A stretch of 64,000 nucleotides of DNA, from contig JAHDYR010000012.1 of assembly GCA_019828565.1 (NCBI GenBank), positions 1,798,001 through 1,862,000 of the forward strand. Direction: 5' to 3'. Within the stretch, counting starts at the first letter, position 1, and every line of letters begins with the position of its first letter. This stretch comes from Carpediemonas membranifera (taxonomy: Eukaryota > Fornicata). Shown piece by piece: positions 50,874 through 57,716 of this stretch. The position numbers and the translations under genes were made by a program. The notes under the pieces are model-generated. The model was not told the origin of the DNA. It made no database searches and saw only the letters and a program-made list of their open reading frames with translations.

Positions 50874-50976
50874 TGTAGTCCCTTTTGCAAGAACTGAGTT
50901 TACAAGAGAGAGAAGTCGACACAATAGGTGTCGACTGACCAAAGAGGACCCATATAAATATATATATAGGCTGACA
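50874..50976 (-). repeat. LTR (3' LTR or solo) of a minus-strand element
   Basis: On the minus strand: purine tract TTGGGGGGGCAG, then TGTCAGCC, a TATATATATATTTATA box, a GTCGACAC/GTGTCGAC stem followed by TTCTCT as in the Gyp1 LTR, ending about GGGACTACA. By position it is the 3' LTR of the element whose antisense gene A starts at 51669. Confidence 0.5.
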
Positions 50977-50988
50977 CTGCCCCCCCAA

Positions 50989-51668
50989 TGCTCGACTGAG
51001 CATGACTGCTGGTTACTCATATGATCCACAGTGGGGGCCTGCCTAACGCGGTTCGCCGGCGAGAACGCCGGGGTCGCGGAGAAACCGAAGAAGCCGGAGA
51101 ACCGGGCAACCGGATAACGCACCCAATTCTGGGTCGTTGTAAACCGTGGCTAGTGAAGAATCACATAGCCGGATAATCCGTTGCAGCGTCCTGGTCCCTA
51201 AAAGACCTTCAGGCCGCTGCCGGGGCGTGGTCAGCGCCAGTATCAATAATCAAGAAATCGGTCGTCATATGCGCGGTACCGCTGTGTAAGCATGCTATAT
51301 CATGAGAAAAAGGTATCTTACTGCCCCTCCGTACCCCCAGGGTACAATTGTTAAGGGTATACCTTACCATAAATCCGCAACGTAAATCGTTGGACACAAT
51401 TGAACGAGCATCGTGTTTGTCTTGGGCAGGAGGCCCCATTACCGTTACTCTTACCTAGTGCTCGAAAATGGCCATTAGAAGGCTCAACGGGGCTTCGTTG
51501 GCGAGATATGGCTTTTTTGTTCATCAGCCGTCGCCACGCCACCGAAGCACAACCGATACGGCCTTTGAAGCTAAACAACATCATTTCGCGCCCACTGGGC
51601 ATCATCTACAGAGTAAATCAGCTATCATCTAGCTTCTTCGACGAGATTTCCCTTTTTTGGCCGATACA
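50989..51668. other. Leader region of antisense gene A
   Basis: No long gene. A plus-strand frame around 51490-51620 reads GLRWRDMAFLFISRR and then LNNIISRPLGIIYR; the corresponding region upstream of gene C (62860-62965, minus) reads GLRWRVLGLSFFLAR and NNINRLPMELIGY. The DNA word CTTCGTTGGCGAG is shared. Both lie about 180-190 bp before the antisense-gene ATG. Either an unrecognised first exon or a conserved RNA/promoter element. Confidence 0.5.
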
Positions 51669-52114
51669 ATGCCTCGAAGAGCACAAGTCGCATTGGATCC
51701 CGTCTTTTCGGGGCTTCTAGAGCAGTTACTCACTCATCTTGAGGACGAAAGCTCGCGAAACCGGTTGAGGAACGCCGCTCGCCGCTGCTTCCTCCAGAGT
51801 GCTAGGACGAGGCAAGCTGGCCGCAATCCCGCCGTTATCGTTCGGGAATCCCTTGCTCGCCGCGCCCGACAGGTCAATACTGACCGTCCAGCGTCGCCCT
51901 CGTCCTTACCTGCGCCTACCGAGGCCGATACGGCTACTCGCGTTACCGCCGCTCCTTCCCCCGACGAGGAGAGCGACTATGACGTCAGCGAAGATACGCC
52001 AACCCTAGCCGAGCTGGTCGGCGTGATGTGGGAGGGGTTCTTCAACTTCGTGGACTCCGCTGAGCCCTTGCTCGATGCTCTCAACGGAGGCACGCTCTAC
52101 AGCGCCGGACATGA
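51669..52114 (+). pseudogene. Antisense gene A, 5' part
   Basis: From ATG 51669: helical start (VFSGLLEQLLTHLEDESS), basic patch (RRCFLQSARTRQAGRN), disordered linker, then TLAELVGVMWEGFFNFVDSA and LYSAGHD. The frame is cut here by Gyp2; deleting Gyp2 and one CATGA copy gives LYSAGHDLARSGPTAIGH without a break. Member of the family seen as genes B and C. It lies 690 bp from the PPT of the 50.9 kb LTR, on the strand opposite to that element, as gene C does in Gyp4. Confidence 0.65.
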
Positions 52115-52177
52115 TGTGAAGCGAACTGTTTATAGGTAAACCGTCTAAAGGTAAAAATGGTCTAAACTGCCGTGACA
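52115..52177 (-). repeat. Gyp2 3' LTR (63 bp)
   Basis: Minus strand TGTCACGGCAG ... CGCTTCACA, with CTATAAA 20-odd bases from its end. Confidence 0.93.
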
Positions 52178-52235
52178 CTACCCTCTCTTTGGAAGAAAAC
52201 CCCTCCTGGGGAGCAAAAGAAACCAAAGAGGGACC

Positions 52236-55088
52236 TTAAACGTAATTATCAAGGTTCTTACGGGCCTTCCGAGCACGGCGCTTAACCTCTTCGACGTGGG
52301 ACACAGACCTTAGGTGCTGTTCCGTGCGTTCATCATAGTTTTTCCACTTAATGGTCACCATACCGGTTTTCCAGTCGATCTTCTCGATCTTTTCGATCTC
52401 AAACTGTTCCTTATCGGATTCGGCTAATTGCTTCATTTGAGTCTCTTCAAGATCTGTCTCAAATGGCATCAGTTTGTCGACGTGGGTAACTCTAATGTCT
52501 CCTTTGACAATAGATTGCAGCTTCACCTTATGGTTCGGCAGTACCTCGTGAATCTTCCACGGGCCTCTGTTCGGGCAGTCGAGCTTCTTGGGGTTTTCAT
52601 GTTTCCATAGGACATAGTCACCTACTTCTACCCCCTTCGTCTCGATCTGGCTCCTGGCGGATGTGCCTTCCCTTACGGAGTCTTCCAGTGTCCTTAGGAC
52701 CTCCTGGAGAGATTGCTTGAACTCAACAATCCTCTTGTCGCCCCACTCTGCCCCGTCCCACTCAGTGGAAAATAGGTTGTGAGGCTGACCGAATATTAAT
52801 TCATGAGGGGAGAACTGCGTAGCAGTGTGTGTCGTGCCATTAAGTATCATTTGAACGGTTGGCACCAATGTTGCCCACTCGTCTCGGCTCGCAATAGCGA
52901 GGACCATCCACCTTAAGTGGCGACCAATCTCTGCATTTCTCCTCTCCACCAGCCCATTACTCTGGGGGTGATATGGGATCGTGAAGTGCCGAAGCACCTT
53001 CAGCTCCGTGAGCATCGCGTCCAGTATGGAGTTTGCGTATTCCGGACCCCCATCAGATTGGAGTTCGAGAGGGACACCGTATCTCGTAAAGACTCGGTCC
53101 CATAGGGCCTGTGCAACTGTGCGTGCGTCATCGCTGGCTACGGGGATAAGCTCCGTATACCTAGTGAACATGTCAACTGCTGTGACGATGTATCGTGCCC
53201 CCAGATTATCCAAGGGCAGTGGTCCAATGGTGTCCACAGCCACGGTCTCCCATGGCTTGCCTCTAAGGCTGGATCCTGCTTCGACCTCAATGTAGTTTCT
53301 TATTCTCGACTTGAGGCAGATCGGGCACCGCTTAACGGTTCGTCTGACATCATTCAGCATGCTAGGCCAAAAACCCATCTTCTTCAGCATCTGATACGTG
53401 GCATTTGAGCCAGTGTGGAATTGATGTGCCAACTGCAGGAAGGTGTCGCGTAGCTTACCGTCCGGGATGATCGGGACTCCTTGTACGAAGTACGTAGAGT
53501 CCACCAGGGTGCAGCCGTCTAGGCCTTCCCAACCGATCCTATGTTCCTCAGGGAGGCTGGCCTGGGCCTCGCTGATATCCCATAGGGACGGTCTCACCTC
53601 GCTCTCCTCTGCTTCTAGCAGATTTAAGGAGTGTGAGTCCCGGCAGGTGCTCTGCACCCGCGACAGCATATCTGCCATGACGTTAGCGTTACCAGATATA
53701 TGACTAATGGTGAACGTGTAGTCCGATAGGACGGTAACCCAGCGAAGGAGCTTCTTTGATAGCTCTTTCCTCTGTAGTAAATATACCAAGTTGCGGTGAT
53801 CCGTATGAATCTGGATATCATCCTTCAACCTAAAGAGTTGGGCCATATCGGGCCGCGTCAGGCAGTATATGATCGCATGAAGCTCTTGTTCATACGTGGG
53901 CCACCTGGACTGGGTGGCACTGTGGCTCTTAGAGAACAGTGAGACGAGTTCCCGGTTACCGGACTCGTCCTCCTGGACTAAAATACCCCCGAGTCCTTCG
54001 TTAGACGCGTCCGTCTCAAGGATCCATTTCTTAGAAAGGTCGGGGAAACTCAGGATCAAGTCGGATGATAGCCGTTCCTTGAAAGCTTCGAAAGCTTCAT
54101 CCTGCTCTTGGGTCCAGGTGATCAGCTGTTGATCTTTTGACGCTTTAAGCATGTCATTAAGCGGCTTTAGGAGGCGCGACGCGTCCGATACGAACTGCGC
54201 GACATAGTTAAATGATCCTAGAGTGCGCTGAAGCTGCTTCGGAGTTTCCGGTCTGGGGATGGCTCTTACGGCATCTACCCTCTCGGGGGAAAGTTGCTTC
54301 CCTTTTTCTGAGATAATATATCCCACGGCCTCGATGTGATCTGTACCAATTACACATTTTGGGCCCTTCAGACGTAGTCTATACTCCTTGCAGATGTCAA
54401 AGACTTTCTCGAGGATCTCTAAGAACTCCTCTTCTGTCTTGGCGTAGACCATAAGGTCATCAATGTAAATGTCAACTCCTTTGTGGAGGACCGGGGCGAA
54501 CGCCTTTTGCATTGCCTTTTGGAACCTAGAGGGTGCATTGCAGAGCCCAAATGGGCACCGGCGGAACTCCATGTAATGGTCCGGTGTGACAAAAGCTGTC
54601 TTCGGAATGTCCGTCTCCTCCATGCTCATTTGATAATAGCCCTGCCGTAGGTCAAGAGCCGCAAAAATCTTGCATCCAGCTGCCCTATCGACGAACTGAC
54701 GGAGGTTTGGTAGTGGGAATTTGTCCTTCACTGTATTGGCATTGAGGGCCTTGTAGTCGACACATAGTCTGATCTTATCTGATCCCTTGTGTCCCTTACG
54801 GACAACTACAATGGGTGAGCTGAACGGTCCCGATGAGGGTTGGATTATCCCGTCCGCCACTAGGTTCTCGAGCTCATCATTCACGAGCTCATTTGTTGTC
54901 TCAGCGAGGCTTCTAGGCCGCAGCTGGACGAGCTCCTCACGATCTATGAGCTCTATAGACATTTTGTCCAGGCGAGACCCTTCACTAGGCAGGGTTTCGT
55001 CAAAGACCTCTTCGGCCTCAAGAATCTTAGATATGATTTGGTCCCGAATTTTAGATTCGGGGACCGTTACACCAAGACTTCCTGGGTG
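52236..55088 (-). CDS. Gyp2 RT, RNase H, integrase
   Basis: About 950 codons, uninterrupted. RT: PFSSPIVVVRKGHKGSDKIR, FAALDLRQGYYQMSM, CPFGLCNAPSRFQKAM and catalytic IYIDDLMVYA. RNase H: WILETDASNEGLGGILVQ and TDHRNLVYLL. Integrase: zinc-binding H...H...CPICLKS, core VAVDTIGPLPL, ELQSDGGPEYANSI and SNGLVERRNAE. The C-terminus EKIEKIDWKTGMVTIKWKNY looks like a degenerate chromodomain. Ends 58 bp before the 3' LTR. Fully open, unlike the other elements here. Confidence 0.93.
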   Translation of the reverse strand, partial: HPGSLGVTVPESKIRDQIISKILEAEEVFDETLPSEGSRLDKMSIELIDREELVQLRPRSLAETTNELVNDELENLVADGIIQPSSGPFSSPIVVVRKGHKGSDKIRLCVDYKALNANTVKDKFPLPNLRQFVDRAAGCKIFAALDLRQGYYQMSMEETDIPKTAFVTPDHYMEFRRCPFGLCNAPSRFQKAMQKAFAPVLHKGVDIYIDDLMVYAKTEEEFLEILEKVFDICKEYRLRLKGPKCVIGTDHIEAVGYIISEKGKQLSPERVDAVRAIPRPETPKQLQRTLGSFNYVAQFVSDASRLLKPLNDMLKASKDQQLITWTQEQDEAFEAFKERLSSDLILSFPDLSKKWILETDASNEGLGGILVQEDESGNRELVSLFSKSHSATQSRWPTYEQELHAIIYCLTRPDMAQLFRLKDDIQIHTDHRNLVYLLQRKELSKKLLRWVTVLSDYTFTISHISGNANVMADMLSRVQSTCRDSHSLNLLEAEESEVRPSLWDISEAQASLPEEHRIGWEGLDGCTLVDSTYFVQGVPIIPDGKLRDTFLQLAHQFHTGSNATYQMLKKMGFWPSMLNDVRRTVKRCPICLKSRIRNYIEVEAGSSLRGKPWETVAVDTIGPLPLDNLGARYIVTAVDMFTRYTELIPVASDDARTVAQALWDRVFTRYGVPLELQSDGGPEYANSILDAMLTELKVLRHFTIPYHPQSNGLVERRNAEIGRHLRWMVLAIASRDEWATLVPTVQMILNGTTHTATQFSPHELIFGQPHNLFSTEWDGAEWGDKRIVEFKQSLQEVLRTLEDSVREGTSARSQIETKGVEVGDYVLWKHENPKKLDCPNRGPWKIHEVLPNHKVKLQSIVKGDIRVTHVDKLMPFETDLEETQMKQLAESDKEQFEIEKIEKIDWKTGMVTIKWKNYDERTEQHLRSVSHVEEVKRRARKARKNLDNYV

Positions 55089-56383
55089 TCACACACGTTG
55101 GCTTCTGAATCCAAGTATCGGTGTGCAAAGGGGAGCCACTCATCTTCGTTCGGGTCCGACATAATCTTCCCCAAGTTGAAGTTTAGGGTCTCGTCCCCAA
55201 TCAGCCCTAAGGCTCTGAGGACGTCGCATCCAAGGAGTACCTTGAAAGCTTCCCCAGGCAGCACGTAGTACCGCCACTTGACCCTAATGGGCGCAGCCCC
55301 AATATTAGGAAGAATTATCTCCATTTCAGCCACTTGGTCTGTTGTGACAGTGCTGTTATCGCCCAGGGTTACCCTGATGCGTTCCCCTATTGACACGCTG
55401 ACTGCCTCTTTTGGCAGTTTACGCAACGCCGCCTTGCTCATAAAGCTTCTAGAGGCTCCGGTGTCAACAATGAACCGATATTGATTTTCCTTTAATACGG
55501 CGGACGTAGTCATAGGGCCTTCAGCGATAGCTGCGAGGTTAGCCTCGGCCTTCCTCTCCTCCAGCCGATGCTTTGGATGCTGGGGGCAGCGGAAGGACTT
55601 GTGCCCGTACTTCTCGCAGATGGGGCAGAAGGGGATCCCGAGCCTATTCTTGATGGGATCTGGGCCCTTAGGACCCTGGGGAGGCTGTTGAGCCGGCCCC
55701 TTGTGGGGGTGACTGGGCTGACCGCCCTGGCGCTGCCAGTTCTTTCTCTTGCCCGTATGGGCTTGAGGGCGGTCTGTAGGCTGGACATGGCCCAGGGGGG
55801 TGAACCCCCGCTTATCGAGGCGCTTGGCTGCCTTCACGGCACACTTGACAACGTCTTCGAACGAGGTCGCGCCAGTGATAGCCGCTAGGGCTCGGGTCTG
55901 TTTTTGCAAGACCGAGGGCCCTAGGCCCTTTACGAAGCACTTCCCCGCGTAGCGAGAGAAGTTGTCGCCGGGAGTACTGTCCTCAGGTAGATCTTGGAGT
56001 AGGTCGTCATCGTCTGCCAGCTTATCGAAGAGTTGGAGGCGGGTACGCACGGTGGCGGCGTGTTGGCGGGTGATGCTGAGGAGCGCGTGAGGGCCCGGGG
56101 TTGCTGTAGGGGCCTTTAGGGCGGCTAGGTCCTTCGTCAGTTGTAGGACGTCATCAGGCATAAGGCGCTGCTCCACCCAGGCGATGAACGCGTCCAACTT
56201 GATGGTAGCGGGGTCATGGTCATCCGCTTGTAGCTCTAAACGCGTTGACGGGGAAAGGAGGATGCTTAAGGGGAGTTTCTTGTGAGTGTCGAGGAATATT
56301 GTGGCTTTGGCCTTGAAGTGTTGGAGGGACTCAAAGGTAGCTGTTTCGGTATCGATTGACGGAGTTTCAAACGTCAGGGACAT
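55067..56383 (-). CDS. Gyp2 gag-protease
   Basis: 438 codons from ATG 56383. Helical capsid region to about residue 200, Lys/Gln/Pro-rich linker, zinc knuckle CPICEKYGHKSFRC (canonical CX2CX4HX4C), aspartic protease with RFIVDTGASRSFMS and the second strand FKVLLGCDVLRALGLIG. The polymerase frame lies in -1 and overlaps by about 20 nt (open from 55088), so Gag-Pol needs a frameshift in that overlap or internal initiation at ATG 54962. Confidence 0.9.
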   Translation of the reverse strand: MSLTFETPSIDTETATFESLQHFKAKATIFLDTHKKLPLSILLSPSTRLELQADDHDPATIKLDAFIAWVEQRLMPDDVLQLTKDLAALKAPTATPGPHALLSITRQHAATVRTRLQLFDKLADDDDLLQDLPEDSTPGDNFSRYAGKCFVKGLGPSVLQKQTRALAAITGATSFEDVVKCAVKAAKRLDKRGFTPLGHVQPTDRPQAHTGKRKNWQRQGGQPSHPHKGPAQQPPQGPKGPDPIKNRLGIPFCPICEKYGHKSFRCPQHPKHRLEERKAEANLAAIAEGPMTTSAVLKENQYRFIVDTGASRSFMSKAALRKLPKEAVSVSIGERIRVTLGDNSTVTTDQVAEMEIILPNIGAAPIRVKWRYYVLPGEAFKVLLGCDVLRALGLIGDETLNFNLGKIMSDPNEDEWLPFAHRYLDSEANVCDTQEVLV

Positions 56384-56394
56384 CGCAATGACTA

Positions 56395-56404
56395 GTATTA
56401 ATAC
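56395..56404. other. Palindromic decamer, Gyp2
   Basis: GTATTAATAC directly after the 5' LTR, identical to the Gyp1 decamer although the LTRs themselves are unrelated in length and most of their sequence. Confidence 0.85.
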
Positions 56405-56467
56405 TGTGAAGCGAACTGTTTATAGGTAAACCGTCTAAAGGTAAAAATGGTCTAAACTACCGTGACA
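56405..56467 (-). repeat. Gyp2 5' LTR (63 bp)
   Basis: As the 3' copy except one base. The TATAAA box is so close to the LTR end that transcription would start at or just past the LTR-palindrome junction. Confidence 0.93.
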
Positions 56468-56734
56468 CATGACCTTGCCCGTTCCGGACCGACCGCCATT
56501 GGTCACCTTTCCCGCGTGGCCGGTGTGCTGTATGTGTGGGCCTGTCGGCAGCATGCCGCCCGTAACGCCGACACCGAGATTGTCGGTGCCTTTCTGAAGG
56601 CCTATCTCGAGTCCCGACGTGGGCTGCGTTGTCCGGATGGTTGGAGTGTTGAGCGCCAACTCAGACCGGACCTTTGGTTTGCCGTCCTGGCGGGCGGTAA
56701 TCCCGATCTGTTCCGATTGGCCTTTGGCACCCTA
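56468..56734 (+). pseudogene. Antisense gene A, continuation
   Basis: Continues A after the Gyp2 insertion: GPTAIGHLSRVAGVLYVWAC, then ADTEIVGAFLKAYLES and QLRPDLWFAVLAGGNPDLFR. The motifs D-x-E/D-I-V/I-x-A-x-L and RP-x-L-x-x-A-x-x-x-G-x-DP are shared with gene B (DSEIIAAFLGRL; MRPHLERAIMLGHDPATYQL). The homology stops about 56735 where a minus-strand C-terminal fragment begins, so the C-terminal part of A has been inverted or replaced; the plus frame running on to 56998 is probably fortuitous. Confidence 0.6.
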
Positions 56735-56990
56735 TGCCACGGTTCGAACCACCTCTCGTTCGCCAGAGCCGGCGGGGCGGGTGACAAGCTGAGACAGGCC
56801 AAAGCTCTCAATGTAGCGGCCGACACAGTCTACAGCAGCGGTTTCATCCGTGGGCCGGATGATGGCCAAGTAAAGCTCGGTGCCCGCGCGCGGGGCGTAA
56901 GACACGAGCAGGCGGAGGACGTCACCATCGACACGGTGGCCCCAGACGCGAAGAGGCTCATAAGCCCGACCCAGGACATCGGCTGTAAGG
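56732..56990 (-). pseudogene. C-terminal fragment of an antisense-family gene
   Basis: Minus-strand peptide EPLRVWGHRVDGDVLRLLVS, ELYLAIIRPTDETAAVDCVG, RYIESFGLSQLVTRP, ending at TAG 56732-56734. It aligns almost without gaps with the C-terminus of gene B (PSRVLGHRLDGRTLRLLMTY; IVQPTVDMASMDRV; FFDDHPELLDYCIRD). Orientation is opposite to gene A, which it abuts. Confidence 0.7.
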
Positions 56991-56992
56991 TA

Positions 56993-57015
56993 AGGTAAGG
57001 TAAGGTAAGGTAAGT
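56993..57015. repeat. (TAAGG)n tract
   Basis: About five tandem TAAGG units at the junction between the inverted C-terminal fragment and a Gyp4-like pol remnant. The same unit occurs at 571-651 and, in two copies, near 44783. Confidence 0.85.
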
Positions 57016-57029
57016 TTACCTTCTGACTA

Positions 57030-57213
57030 CACCCCCAATAAGCTTGCGCCTGGGTGGCGCGGACCGATGCTACAGGGTGACACGGTGAAGCAAGATGGCG
57101 TGCCAGTAGCGTACATGGTTAAGGACGTGAACGGTGACGGCACGGTAGCAGTGTCGGACTACATCAAGAACAAGCTAGCAGAGAAGATGTACATAGGGCA
57201 GGTCAAGCGGTAA
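57030..57213 (+). pseudogene. Gyp4-like integrase C-terminal remnant
   Basis: Reads GWRGPMLQGDTVKQDGVPVA and YMVKDVNGDG, closely matching Gyp4 PGWRGPMRRVSAVKQDGVTV and AYEVQDLNQG (61280-61365). It ends at a stop at 57211-57213, 52 bp before the 3' end of antisense gene B, the same layout as pol and gene C in Gyp4. It is therefore the tail of the older element into which Gyp4 inserted. Confidence 0.75.
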
Positions 57214-57264
57214 ATGGCCAGCCTCATCCAGCTAGATTTTTATCAGTCGTTTATTAATCAAGAC

Positions 57265-57584
57265 TTACACCAGAACAGAACCGATTCTCTCTCCATTCGG
57301 GCCCACGTCACGGATGCAGTAGTCGAGCAACTCGGGATGGTCGTCGAAGAAGGGCTTGACTCTATCCATCGAGGCCATGTCGACGGTGGGCTGAACGATG
57401 GAAGACGTGTCGTTCTCGCGACCGGCAACCGTCTCATACGTCATCAGAAGACGGAGAGTGCGACCATCCAGACGATGGCCGAGTACGCGTGAAGGCGTAT
57501 AGGCCGCGCTGGGGCGGTTGGCGTCAACGGCCAGGGGCGGGGCAGGCATGAGACCGGGGGAGTAGCCCGGGGATGCGCCCGGCT
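57265..57584 (-). pseudogene. Antisense gene B, 3' part
   Basis: C-terminal half of B: SRVLGHRLDGRTLRLLMTYE, IVQPTVDMASMDRVKPFF, HPELLDYCIRDVGPNGERIG and the stop at 57265-57267. With the 5' part at 63626-63987 it makes a 229-residue protein when Gyp4 and one GGCT are removed (junction LEPGASPGYSPG). Alternating hydrophobic residues and the W/Y-x-G patterns at this end in the family recall a chromodomain-like fold. That is inference. Confidence 0.65.
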
Positions 57585-57696
57585 TGTGGTGGTCATAGAC
57601 CACACTAATCATTTATACAGTTTAAGCCATTTATTGGCACAAGGGTTTTCTCTTCTTCTTTCCCTATAAAAGCATTCTCCGCATTAGCGAGGCACA
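57585..57696 (+). repeat. Gyp4 5' LTR (112 bp)
   Basis: Starts TGTGGTGGTCATAGACCACA (a TGTGGT/ACCACA stem) and ends GCGAGGCACA; CCCTATAAAAGC lies 31 bp before the end. Confidence 0.95.
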
Positions 57697-57706
57697 TTAA
57701 CGTTAA
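57697..57706. other. Palindromic decamer, Gyp4
   Basis: TTAACGTTAA, a perfect palindrome, occupies the primer-binding position directly after the 5' LTR. Different sequence from the Gyp1/Gyp2 decamer, same symmetry and place. Confidence 0.85.
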
Positions 57707-57716
57707 TTCCCCTCAA

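Larger units (their letters stand above)
52115..56467 (-). mobile_element. Ty3/gypsy retrotransposon Gyp2 with 63 bp LTRs
   Basis: Complete element on the minus strand. LTRs at 56405-56467 (5') and 52115-52177 (3') are 63 bp each and differ at one base (A/G near 56459/52169). Target duplication CATGA (52110-52114; 56468-56472). Polypurine tract at 52178-52190 (minus AAAGAGAGGGTAG). Two long clean frames encode gag-protease and RT-RNase H-integrase. It interrupts antisense gene A. One mismatch in 63 and intact frames indicate a young, possibly active copy. Confidence 0.94.

Noticed and set aside
56735-56998. C-terminal extension of antisense gene A on the plus strand
   Set aside because: The opposite strand carries an unmistakable copy of the gene-B C-terminus, so the plus frame is probably fortuitous.
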